Positions 13,687-24,500 of a stretch of DNA of 64,000 bases are shown here, one piece after another. The stretch is from Pempheris klunzingeri (taxonomy: Eukaryota > Chordata > Actinopteri > Acropomatiformes > Pempheridae). The stretch spans positions 26,406,828 to 26,470,827 of the forward strand of contig NC_092019.1 of assembly GCF_042242105.1 (NCBI RefSeq), read 5' to 3'. Under the pieces are notes generated by a model that saw only the letters and a program-made list of their open reading frames with translations, did no database searches and had not been told where the DNA came from. A program made the position numbers and the translations under genes. Within the stretch, counting starts at the first letter, position 1. Each line of letters opens with the position of its first letter.

Positions 13687-13854
13687 GTTCAGTGTGGTAC
13701 ACACCATGTCACCAAACAGCACAGTGACTATTTGTCACCCTTTAAATAGGCAGACTGACTGATTATGAGTTTGAAGACACCTGTGATGCCAATTAAAGGA
13801 CACACCTGAGTTAAACATGTCCCTCTGGTCAAATTATTTTCAATCTTTTATAGA

Positions 13855-14068
13855 GGTACCATCATTTTTGTCCAGGCCTGTTTCATTAGTTTGTTTTTTT
13901 AAAATATTTCTGTTGAACCACAATTCAAAAGTAATGGCTGATTTTCAATGGTTAATTTCCAGTAAATTTTTATTTATTGTTACTTTTGTAAGTTTCAAGT
14001 GATTTCAGTGACCATTGTGGGGTTTTCTTTCATTAACAGAGGGGTACCAACAATTTTGTCCACGTGTG
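13855..14068 (-). repeat. Terminal inverted repeat of the Tc1-like element, right
   Basis: Reverse complement of the left arm at 12433-12646. The inner direct repeat lies at 13855-13880 and the outer one at about 14041-14064. The transposase start codon lies about 170 bp inside this arm, so this end probably carried its promoter. Confidence 0.9.
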
Positions 14069-14364
14069 TAAGTGGCTACACACATGGGACCAGCTGTTGT
14101 AGAGAGCTCAGGTATAGGCAACAACTGGGGGGGTTGTTGTGATGTTATGTTGAGAAATGTTTAACAGGAAGCAGCAACAGTGAGGAAAAGCAGAGCGTCT
14201 TCACCTCACTAGAAACATTGGAGCCACTAAACATTGACACAAAACATGATTATTCAGGACGAAAGGAGAAATAAATTAAAATGGATGGTCACAGCATAAA
14301 CCACTCGTCTGCTGACTTGTCAAACATGTTGTTGACCACCGTGGACTGATGTGGACTGAGGGAA

Positions 14365-14525
14365 ATCTGGTGGTTAAATGTTGAGTAACGTAGCGGTTAT
14401 AGTTTAAAACCTCATATAAAATGAGAAACAGCAGTACAGCTTCTGTGCTCCCAAGTCCTACAGAAGTCCTACCGGCAGGAAAAAGACGGAACACAGACAT
14501 GAAAAGATAATCCTACAGAAGTACA
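14365..14525 (-). repeat. Dispersed repeat copy 2, inverted
   Basis: The reverse complement matches 10020-10185 and the outer parts of 29195-29665, including GGTTAAATGTTGAGTAACG and CTACAGAAGTCCTACCGGCA. It has no insertion at the site interrupted in the third copy. Confidence 0.75.
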
Positions 14526-15133
14526 TTAGTTTGAAAATCGTGCTGAGGGACACAAAAAATGAGAGATTTGAGTCCACAGACACCACAGTCTGCCTCTAAA
14601 CACTGACTAGGAGGCGGTACACTTCACTCAGGTCTGTCTGTGTGCATTTGTTTGTGATTTAAGGTTTTTTTCTTTTCATTAGTCTCCAAAATATGTGGAA
14701 TCTGAGAAAACTTAAGAAATACAAACGGTGTGTTTCCAGCCAGTGCTACAGCACAGCAGAGAGGAAAGAACTTTGACTTACATATTTCTTCTTGATGATA
14801 TTCCGCTTGGGTCTGTCTGTACTCATCTTGCCCAGCAGACACTGACTGGTCACATGAATTACAGAAGCCTTGTCTGTCACTCTTTCGCCTTGTTTTCTCT
14901 TCAGGTGTGGAAAGTTCACAGCCCTGTCCTGGAAAAGAGGAGAAGTCAAGAAATGTAACACAAAGCACAACTTCAAGTGTCAAACTGACCCCATGTCTGT
15001 GGTCAACAATAATGACTCCAACGACAATTCAGAAATGTGCACAACAATTAGTACAAATACGAGGGGAAAGTGTCATTCAGGCTAATTAAAGAAAGGGTTC
15101 ATACAATCTCAGACTGTAGGAATATTGGCCCTC

Positions 15134-15336
<203 letters not shown>

Positions 15337-15647
15337 ACACTAAACCACCGTGATAGCCAGCACTTCATTATTTAACCCTGAGCACCATCTTTCCTTGCTC
15401 GTAACTGAGAAGTCACTACGTTTCCTCACCCCTACAACACCTGAACCATATTTCAGTTGCCATTCACAAGTGTTGTGGACATTTCTAATTGAAAACCTGT
15501 AAAAGTTCAAAAGAGGACCTGCAGACAGAAAACACACCAACGAGTGTTATGTCAGTGAGGATGCTTCCGCCAAGCACTGCCTGTGTGCCTCTGTAGAAGA
15601 CATTTCAGTCCAGACAGGCATTCTGGGTAACATGCACAACTGACAAA

Positions 15648-15989
15648 AGTATCCATCCATCCATCATCTATGCCGCCATTATCCATCAGGGTCACAGGGG
15701 AGCTGGAGCCAATCCCAGCTGAGAGGGGGGGTCACCCTGGACTGGTCACCAGCCAATCACAGGGCCAACACACACAGACAGACAACCACTCACAGTCACA
15801 CACACACCTACGGGCAGTTCAGAGTCACCAGTTAACCTGCATGTCTGTGGACTGTGGGAGGAAGATGGAGTACCTGATGAAAACCCACACAAGCACAGGG
15901 AGAACATGAGAACTCCACACAGACAGACCCCAGGTTCCAACCTGGAACCTTCTTGCTGTGAGGCAACAGTACCAACCACTGTACCACCG
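15648..15989 (-). mobile_element. tRNA-headed SINE, nearly complete copy
   Basis: Read on the minus strand, it begins with a tRNA-like head (GGTGGTACAGTGGTTGG resembles an A box; CCAGGTTGGAACCTGG lies where a B box would be). A body follows with TGTGTGGAGTT and TTCCTCCCACAGTCCACAG, then GGGATTGGCTCCAGCTCCCC, and it ends in a GGAT-type tail (CATC repeats on the plus strand). This order is that of a very common teleost repeat. Partial copies in the window are at 32657-32770, 38655-38785, 39185-39455, 62069-62215 and 62936-63215. Confidence 0.7.
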
Positions 15990-16054
15990 ACAAAAGCATG
16001 AAACAGGAGAACAGCGTGATGGAAGAACAGAGCCCAAACTGTACACCCATTCAA

Positions 16055-16210
16055 TCAATCATCAATCAATCAATCTTTATTTATAGAGCGCCAATTCACA
16101 ACAGCGTTATCTCAAGACTCTTTCCATAAAGAGCAGGTCTAGACCAAACTCTTTAATTAGAGAGAGACCCAACGATTCAGGAATTGAGCGTAAACCTCCT
16201 TCCTGACTTG
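16055..16210 (-). repeat. LINE 3'-tail-like repeat, left arm of an inverted pair
   Basis: Starts with ATCAATCAATCTTTATTTAT and continues with GCGCCAATTCACAACAG, the reverse complement of the 3' end of L2-type fish LINEs. Its reverse complement recurs at 16415-16515, making an inverted pair with about 200 bp between the arms. Confidence 0.65.
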
Positions 16211-16414
16211 GAAACTGTTTGACAAACAAATCTTGTCTCCAGATCGACTAGCTGTGGGAACACAGGGGACCAGAGCCAAACAGAGCACAAAAAGAGGAGC
16301 AACACTTACAGGGGAAGCAGGACCTTGAGTTAATTGAGGTTTTTTGTCAAATTACAAGAATGATCTAATACCATGACCTGACCATGATCCCTAAGCTAAT
16401 GTCCCTTTGATGCC

Positions 16415-16515
16415 CTTTAATTTTGAATTCCTGGATCGTTGGGTCTCTTCATTAAAGAGTTTGCTCTTTATGGAAAGCGTCTTGAGATAACACTGTTATG
16501 AATTGGCGATGGATG
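16415..16515 (+). repeat. LINE 3'-tail-like repeat, right arm of an inverted pair
   Basis: Contains GAATTCCTGGATCGTTGGGT and TCTTGAGATAACACTGTTAT, the reverse complement of segments of 16055-16210. Confidence 0.65.
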
Positions 16516-17019
16516 GATAGATAGAGATAGGTGGTGAAAGTCCAGTGATACTAAACTCCTTAATGCAGAGCACAGTTTTCATAAAATGCATACACATGTC
16601 AGTGACCTACACCACAGCAGTAGTGGGGGGTTTACTGTGTTTATTGTGCTCACAGTAAGAGTCCATATGCCAAGTGGCAACAGGAAGTGAAGCCTTGGTT
16701 CATCGGATGTACACACAGTTTCTAACACGTCATCTCCAGTACCATGTCGTCCACGCAGGAAGTATTCCTTTTCTGATTCAGGTAACGTTGGATGGTCACA
16801 CACACTCAAGGCCACATCGACCCATCAAAATGACAACATTTAGACTTGTGACATCACACACAGGAATCTGTTGATCATGTGACCTCCTTCAGCAGGCTGA
16901 TGGTCTGCTGATGGTCACTGTCTGCCACTGCTATGTGGCTAACGCTGCTCTGCCCCCCCCCCCCATCTGAGGAGGTAAAGACCAGAGGATTCACATTATT
17001 TTGGACGCACTTGTGGCAG

Positions 17020-17245
17020 AAATGGTAAATGGTCTGTATTTGTGTCATTTTGACCACTCAAATCACTTTAACATCACATCCTCATTCACCCATCATTCAT
17101 TCAGGAGGAATCTCAGCTGGAGGAGACTGTTTTCACACACTGAAGCTGCTTCAGGAGCAGGTTGGGGTTCAGTGTCTGTCAGTGTCACTTTGACTTGCTG
17201 ACTCAGAGGAGCCGGGGGTCAAACCAGCGATACCTCTGAGCCACA
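17020..17245 (+). repeat. Dispersed repeat with AAATGGTCTGTATTTGT head
   Basis: A common teleost interspersed block that starts with GGTAAATGGTCTGTATTTGT and runs through a CATCATTCATTCAGGAGGAA segment. Related pieces lie at 25010-25075, 29785-29965 and 30000-30040 (inverted), and at 33655-33785. It has no ORF and may be a SINE or a MITE. Confidence 0.6.
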
Positions 17246-18126
17246 GCCTCCCTCACAGCAACTGCAAAACACATCTGTTATGTGTATACAACTTTATTTA
17301 CTAGGACAGCTTTGTAACGAGGGCCGGTAACGGTCTGAGCTCCAAACTGAATCAACAGCAGCCCCCTGTGAGCGACACTTTACACTGGAGCTGGAGGTCG
17401 TGTCATGTTCTCTGTGGCTCTGATGGTTAGTCTGTTGAACGTGGCATTAGCATTTCTGCTCGGCCAGTGTGACCCCCCTTTGGAGAGCAGAGCTGGTGCT
17501 GTGATAGCTGACCAATCAGAGCAGACTGGGCTTTTCAGGAGGGGGGGGCCTTAATGAGACAAGAGCTAAAACTGAGCATTTGACAGAGGCTGAACACAGC
17601 AGCACGCAGTATGACAGGGTAAGGAAAAGGATGTGTTTTTAAAACAGGACCCCGAATCCAAGATGGACCTGAAGATGAGCAGAATATGTCCCCTTTAAAT
17701 TCCTGTGTTCTGATTCATGCATCGCTCGTTGATTTTGATTTGAGTTGTTTCCATTAAATACAATGTCTACCTCAATGTTGCAGCATTTCAAAGATCATAA
17801 TGAGTAAATGTGAAGTTTTCTGTTGTAGTCCTGAGGCATGCACTCCTACATAGCAGCAACCTACTACTCATTCCCAAGTGTCTCCACTTTTGCAGTGGGA
17901 ATTGCCCTTTAGTAAATGGTCACTGATGTAATTTGCTGCTAAACATGCAGACTTCTTTAACAATGCAGTTTGTGCAGATTGTGTTCATGTGTAAATAACC
18001 TCACCCAAATCAGGTGTTACAGAAGTGCACTTGTAGCTGAAATAAAAACAGTGATATTTAGTATCAGACAGTACAGCAGGACTGGAACTGGGCAACGCTG
18101 CCTATTGCTTCTCTACTCAGCCCATT

Positions 18127-18188
18127 GCCGTGCCTCCGGAGAAGGCCGTGCCTCTGGAGAAGGCCGTGCCTCCGGAGAAGGCCGTGCA
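18127..18188. repeat. 18-bp tandem repeat, about 3.4 copies
   Basis: Units GCCGTGCCTCCGGAGAAG start at 18127, 18145 and 18163, with one substitution in the second unit and a partial fourth. Confidence 0.9.
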
Positions 18189-18589
18189 CGGCACTACAGA
18201 GGCCCATCTCACAAAAAAGGCGGCCTCATGATGTGAGGACGTACACTCAAAGTCCAGTCCATCAGGTCCTCCTGTGGGGACCAGCCCTCCTTCAGGAAGC
18301 CTGTGAGGGGCCCACACTGGTCACACTGTCTCTCAGGGAGGGGATGGATCCACATCCTGGGGTGTGTTCAACCGCTCTGGTATACAGAGGGGTGTTCATT
18401 CTACCCTCAGTGGACAGAATAATAGGAACACCTGGCAGTGTTAAACGATCAGAGGCCTCCTGAAGGAGGGGTTCTGCAGGATGACCCTGAGATGCTTTCA
18501 AAGTGGGGGGTTACTGGTGGGGTGGGTGCACATGGCCTGGATCCTCTGCTCCTCTTCTGCTAACACGGACAGAGCTGAGCTTTTGTCTG

Positions 18590-19500
18590 CTCCACAGTCA
18601 CAGCGCGGCTGGGGGGCCTTCGGGCGACCGCCGTCCGCTCACAGACACGGCAAAGACGAACAGGACCGGGGGGGTGGGGGGGGGGGCTATAAGTGTTTAA
18701 ATGAAGACGGACACCCTCAGGAGGACAGCGACGCTTCCTCTTCCTGTTTAACATCTGCCGTTACTACAAGCAACCAGCGACGCATTCAGGGACCAGATCC
18801 GGATCATACGGAGCCCAGATGCACGTAGACCGAACCTGGGGGGGGGGGGGGGGGTTACCAAGCAGCAGCAGCAGGATGGATGGGTGAGAGGGACCGTCTG
18901 TGGTGCAGGCCTCCAGCATACGGACACCGACGCTGCAGGTGGCAACCCCCCCGCTCCAATCACTCAAATCATCACACACAGAAACCACAATCCAGCACCC
19001 ACCTCCTGCAGGACTGCCGGCCTGATGGTCCACCGGAGCCGAGCTCACCGACGACCACACGGACAGGGGGGCTGCACGATGCCAAACCCTGAAACGAGGC
19101 ACAGAAAAAATACTCCCCCCGCCCGCCGGCTCCGACTGTCCGTACTGAGCCTCCGGAGCGGTGTGACACCGGAGGGGCACCTGCACGGCTGTCCAGCAGC
19201 ACCGCAGTCCTGGAGCCGCCTGTCCGGACCAAGGCCAGCCTGCTGGATCCTAGTGCGCCTGTACTGGTGGAGCTACGGCCACCACGTGACGTCAAAACCA
19301 ATCTAGGTCCAGCACCCCCGGGGCTCTCCCCTCCTGATGCCGAATGCTCGCACTGACAGCTGTCCGCCCCCCGATCCTGGCCCGGCCCCGGAACCAGAAG
19401 CAGAAGCAGGCTGCAGAGCGCACACACGGTCACTCCGCCCACCCGCACATTGTGGTGCGCGTGTGCTGCTACAGTTACGGTACCGGCTGCTCGCTCCCTG
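18590..19500. promoter_or_regulatory. CpG-rich block with joined E-box/CRE
   Basis: CpG density and GC content are visibly higher here than in the surrounding sequence. At 19283-19294 an E-box CACGTG (19283-19288) overlaps a perfect CRE palindrome TGACGTCA (19287-19294). This could be a promoter of a gene not otherwise recognised. Minus-strand ORFs pass through it, and one (18972-19592) includes a hydrophobic stretch, CALCSLLLLLVPGPG. None shows a known domain or a clear start or splice pattern. The 1.2-kb CTGT satellite starts about 120 bp downstream. Confidence 0.35.
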
Positions 19501-19615
19501 GTGATGTCCCTCTGGGGGTGTCCCTGTGGGGGTGTCCCACAAGACACGAGCAGACCAGCAGAGACACAGAGGGACATCCAGCAGGATCTCACACAGAGGA
19601 GCCCCCACCACTGGC

Positions 19616-20621
19616 TGTCTGTCTTTCACCCTGTCTTTTTGTCTGCTTCTATCTGTCTGTCTGTCTGCCTGTGTGCTTTTCTCTCTGTGTGCCTCTCAGC
19701 CTGTCTCTCTGTCTGTCTGTCTTCCTGTCTGTCTCTGTCTGTGAGTCTGTCTGTCTTCCTGTCTGTCTCTCTGTCTGACTGCCTCTCTGCCTATCTCTCA
19801 CTGTCTGTCTGTCTGTCTGTCACTCAATCTCACTGTGTCCCTCTCTCTGTCTGTCTGCCTGTGAGTCTGTCCGTTTGCCTGCCTGTCTGTCTGTGAGTCT
19901 GTCTGCCTGCCTGTTACTCTGTCTGAGAGTCTGTCTGTCCGTCTATTTGTCTGCCTGTCTGTCTCTGCCTGTAAGTCTTCCTGTCTGTCTGTCTTTCTTT
20001 CTGTCTTCTTGTCTCTCTCTCTGTCTGTCTCTCTGTCTGTCTGTCTCTCTATATGTCTGCCTCTCTGCCTGTGAGTCTGTCTGCCTGTCTGTCTGTGAGT
20101 CTGTCTGTTTGCTGGCCTGCGAGTCTGTCTGTCTGTCTTCCTGAATGTGACCCTGTCTGTCACTCAGTCTTCCTGTCTGTCTCTTTGTCTGTCTCTCTGC
20201 CTGTCTATCTGTCTGTGTCTCTGTCTGTCTGTCTGTCTGCCTATCTCTCTGCCTATCTCTGTCAGCCTGCCTGCCTGTCTGTCTGTCTGTCCCTCTGCCT
20301 GCCTGTCTGTTTCTCTCTCTCTGCCTGTATGTCTTCCTGTCTGTCCCACTGTCTGTCTTTCTCTCTGTCTTCCTGTTTCTCTCTCAGTCTGTCTCTCTGC
20401 GAGTCAGTCTGACTGTCTGTCTTCCTGTCTGTCACTCAGTCTCACAGCCTGTTTCTCTGTCTGCCTGCATCTGTGTCTGTTTGTCTGTCCGTCCATCTAG
20501 TTGTCTATCTGTCTGTCTTTCCTGTCCCTCTGCCTGCCTGCCTGTCTGTCTGCCTGTCTCTCTCTCTCTCTGTCTGTCTCTCTGCCTGCCGTCTGTCTGT
20601 CCATCTGTCTCTTTCTGTCTG

Positions 20622-20652
<31 letters not shown>

Positions 20653-20832
20653 CTGTCCGTCCATCTATTTGTCTGTCTGTCTTTCCTGTCTCTCTCTGTC
20701 AGCCTGCCCACCTGTCTGTCCACCTGTCTGTCCATCCGTCTGCCTGTCTCTCTGCCTGCCTGTCTCTCAGCCTGTCATTTTCTCTGCTTGTCTGTCTCTT
20801 TGCCTGTCTGTCACTCTGCCTGTCTGTCTCCC
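19616..20832. repeat. (CTGT)n-type satellite, 1.2 kb
   Basis: Long array of CTGT tetramers with frequent CTGC, CTCT and TTCC variants. A perfect GT run is embedded at about 20624-20651. It ends about 15 bp before the E-box that precedes the ZP3-like gene. ORFs across it (Ser/Cys/Leu-rich, or Asp/Arg/Gln-rich on the other strand) are artefacts. Confidence 0.95.
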
Positions 20833-20848
20833 AGACGGCTTCATACGT

Positions 20849-20894
20849 CACGTGACTGGGTGATGAGGCCTGGGGGGCAGCAGGTGTGATAAAG
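20849..20894 (+). promoter_or_regulatory. Putative core promoter of the ZP3-like gene
   Basis: In the 110 bp before the start codon there are two E-boxes, CACGTG (20849-20854) and CAGGTG (20881-20886), and a TATA-like GATAAAG (20888-20894). Vertebrate ZP genes are known to be driven by the oocyte bHLH factor FIGLA through an E-box close to the start site and to have short 5' UTRs. That these are the functional elements is inference. Confidence 0.4.
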
Positions 20895-20955
20895 AGGTGG
20901 GGAGGCCTCCCGGGCCCAGACCCAGACCGGCTCCGGTCGCGGTGAGGACTGCAGC

Positions 20956-21487
20956 ATGCCGCCGGTGTTCGCGTGCCTTCTCTGGGCTTTGTTCCGTGGC
21001 TCACTGGGGGGTCCGCTTCAGCGCGCGCCGTGGTCGGAGGGGCTCAGCGTGGACGCTTCGTTCCACCGTCTGCCGATGTTCCTGCACTCACCGGGGCCAC
21101 TTGTAGCACGAGAGCTGCTCCGGCCGGACTTTAAGAAAAGCCCGCTCCCCCCCTGGCTCACTGCGCTGCTCTTACCCCCACTGACACCGCAGCAGAGCGT
21201 CCCGGGGACCGGACCGCGCGCCGTGGAGCTCTGGTGCGGTGGCGACCACATGTCGGTGCGCGTGGACCGCTTCCAGCTGCGCGCTTGGACCGTCCCGTCC
21301 CACTTCCGACTGGGCTCGTGCCAAGCGAGCAGAATCGGCCCCCGCTTCGTGTACTTCCACTACAGACTGATGGAGTGCGGCGGAGAGCCCAAGGTCGGGA
21401 CACGGTTTCATAGCAGCACACCTCCTGGCTGCAGCATGTGTGGAGACATGAGGAATGACGTGTGTGTGTGTGTGTGTGTGTGGGTGT

Positions 21488-21518
<31 letters not shown>

Positions 21519-24500
21519 CTCGGGTCCATCCTGAACACAAAGACCCTCCTGGGCTCAGAGCTAAAGATTTTCTTCATTTTAATGAAATGTATCATAAATG
21601 TGACTTCCACTCAGTATTGTGACACTAACAGTACAGCTCCAGTTCCCTCTGCCCACAGTGTCCAGAACATTACTACTACTATAACCACATGAAGTAGACA
21701 GAAAAACAAAGCAGACTCCAGAACCCCACCTGTTCCTCAGTGGAACAAGGTCCACTCAGTGGCAGAACAGAGACGAGCCTCCTCACAGGGAACCTTTGAC
21801 CTCATGGTGGATTCTACTGAGAGGGCTGCTCTACTGAAGCTACCCAGTGCAGCTGTGAGCACTCAGTATTGCCCCGTTTTAATTGTCGATGTCATACACA
21901 TCTCAGCCAACATCTGGTGACACACACACACACACACACCACCTATTGTCAACTGAAGAAGCACAGACGCAGCAGCAGCAAAGACGAGGCAGAGGGTGGA
22001 TGTAAACCATGAAGGCTCCAGTGTATTCAGGAAGGAAGGTTTCATGACAAAGTGTTGGTTAAACCGGCAGCATACATGTGTCACACTTCAAAACGTTAAA
22101 GAGAAGCAGCACAGAAGTGTGTGTGGGGTGTGTGTGTGTGGGGGGGTCTCGCATCAGTTCATCTGCTTGCTTGTTTCCATCAGCATCTGGTGGAGCAGGG
22201 CGCCCCTGCAGTGGTTTGGGGTGGCTCAGTATCACCGTATGTGGTGAGGCCGGTTGTAGCACCATTTTTACAGGGTTTTTCTTTTTTTGTGTGTCAAGTT
22301 ACTTACTTGTGACCTTGTTGCTCTACAAATGAGCTTTAATTGTCAGGCTGTCGGTAGGTGTTGCTGAGGGATCTGCCTTGCAGCTGTGATCCAGATAACG
22401 TGGAGCTCCTAGCAGGTGATCACTGCTGCAGAGACGGTCGGACTCGGAGCTGTTGGCTAAAGGGAACTCTGTAAAATGTTGCTGTGTTTTCAGTGAGGGA
22501 TGAGCCCGTTTAGATTCAGGCCCACAGCAGCAGTCTCTTGTCAGTAGGTTCTCCGTCCTCATGCAGCATTTGGGAAAGCGGTGAATATGTCAGTTGTGGT
22601 GGCTGCTTGATATTCACTGTGGTTTCTTGTGGTTATGCTGACAGCCCTGGGATGAGGATGCAGCATTGTCATTTTTTAGGCAATAAAAAGCCAAACGTAA
22701 TGACGGTGACATCTAGATTGATTCCAATAGCTTTAACTCTAGCTTGGACAATCGATGGGTTTTGAACGTCTCTGGTTCCTGTCTCTCAGGTTGATGGTGG
22801 TCAGCTGGTGTATACCTTCTCCCTGACTTATACTCCTCCTCGGCAAGCCTACGTCATCAGAGCTCTACCACTAAACCTCCACATCCACTGCCGTTACAAC
22901 AGGTAATAATTAACCCCCGTCCACTGCCTGTCAGGGCTTTGAGCAGCAGCCAGAGCCCAGCAGACAGCTGCCACCACAGACATCTTAAATGTGTCCTCCA
23001 CAGGAGCTCGAGGCCGAGACTGTCTTTGATTGGACTCCTACTCTCATCAGCTTAGCTTGTATTATTGAAAACCTTTGATTCCTTTCAAACAATCAACCTT
23101 TCTTAGCACTGATTCACTAGATTGTTTGTTCGCTTACACTTGTTTATTTCAGTGAACTTTGTAAAGCACTATGAGACACTCTGTTGTGATATTGAATTGA
23201 ACACGCATTCCATGAAGAGCAGCCCAGACCAAACTCTTTCATTAAGAGAGATCCAACCATTCAGGAATTCAACATTGAGGATTCAAGGATCCCCATGAGT
23301 GGTTCAGCCGGTTCCCACTGTGTTCTGTTAGCAGCTTTAGTCTCTGATGACTTAGTGTGTCAGTGTTTATCAGCTGTAGTGATGTGGGCAAACGTTGTCC
23401 AGGTTTCCTCTGTGATGTGAATATCCTTTTTTCTGTCTCAGGTTTCATTACTCTTACCAAGTTGGCTTCAGACCTCAAGTTCAGCACACAACCCTTATGA
23501 AGAGCATCAGGAGTAAACTGAGCTTCAGCCTCATTGTCTGCAATGGTAACAGCTTCCAGTACCTTCCCAGGCCTCGGGTCAGTGGCATCTGTGCAGGCTG
23601 ATGGTGCCACTGAAACTGGCATCATCTCCTCTTTCAGCCAAACCTATTACTAGAGATGGAACCTCATCTGGAAGTGTTGTTTTTGAACATGACAATGACT
23701 TTTAGCTCTAATGTGGAAGTCCATACAATTGATCATGTGCAGCAAATGCAACTAAACACAAGGGATCTGCTATGATTGGTGTGTGTGTGTGTTTTAACAG
23801 CCCAATGGGAGCCACTCCCTCCAAGCCACTGGTTCTTTTTAGGGGAGCCGGTGTATTTTGTGGCGCAGTCAGGAGTTTTGTTGGCTGGGGAGAGGCTGTT
23901 CATAGACTCCTGCTATGTCACAAGCTCCAGAGACCCAAAGAGCACGCCCAGACTGGAGATCATCACTAACTACGGGTGCGTCTCCAGTACGAACACCGTC
24001 ACCAGCCCTTTTCTTCCTCTAATTGGTTTGTCACTTTACATGTCTTGATTTGATGTGTATGTGCTCTGATTTTTGATTGCAGCTGCATGACAGACAGCAG
24101 GAGGGAGGGCAGCAGCTCCAGGTTCCTGTTGGGAGGGGGCAGTGTGCTCAAGTTCTCTGTTGATGCCTTTCTCTTCAGATCAGTGTCACAGGTAAGAACA
24201 AACCTTTAAGGCCCTGCACACTCTGACCTGTCTTCAGGGATTTTGTCAGAGCAGAACTCTGAGTTGTGGAGCGATCACCTGAAATCACAAAACGTCATGC
24301 GACTACCAAAAGTGTATGAAGTTAGCAAAGGCAAGGCAAGTGCTTGGGATCAAGCAGTTGCTTGTGCTGCACATTAACATTAAAAGCGTTGTGACAAAGT
24401 GCAAAAGAAGCACATTAGAAAGGGACATTTGAATAAAGTGCTGAGACAATAGAGTGGTTAAAAACTAAAATAGAATGGCACAGGTATAAATGACAAGAAT

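Larger units (their letters stand above)
12431..14070 (-). mobile_element. Tc1/mariner element, near full length, with IR/DR ends
   Basis: The element is about 1.64 kb, flanked by the TA duplication typical of Tc1/mariner (12431-12432 and 14069-14070). The ends are inverted repeats of about 210 bp. Within each end, an outer copy of a motif (GTGGACAAAATTGTTGGTAC) is repeated inwards in degenerate form (CTGGACAAAAATGATGGTAC) about 180 bp away. This is the IR/DR arrangement in which transposase has two binding sites per end. The transposase gene lies between them on the minus strand and carries two stops. Arm similarity is high, with only scattered differences, so the insertion is not ancient. 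Confidence 0.95.

Noticed and set aside
18972..19592. 206-codon minus-strand ORF with a hydrophobic, signal-like stretch
   Set aside because: The hydrophobic stretch is internal. There is no recognisable domain, and the frame lies in a CpG-rich segment that favours chance ORFs. Kept only as a possible promoter region.
19616..20832. CRISPR-like array
   Set aside because: There are no spacers. It is a simple-sequence satellite in a vertebrate genome.
19344..20889. Many Ser/Cys/Leu-rich plus-strand ORFs and Asp/Arg/Gln-rich minus-strand ORFs
   Set aside because: Artefacts of the CTGT satellite.
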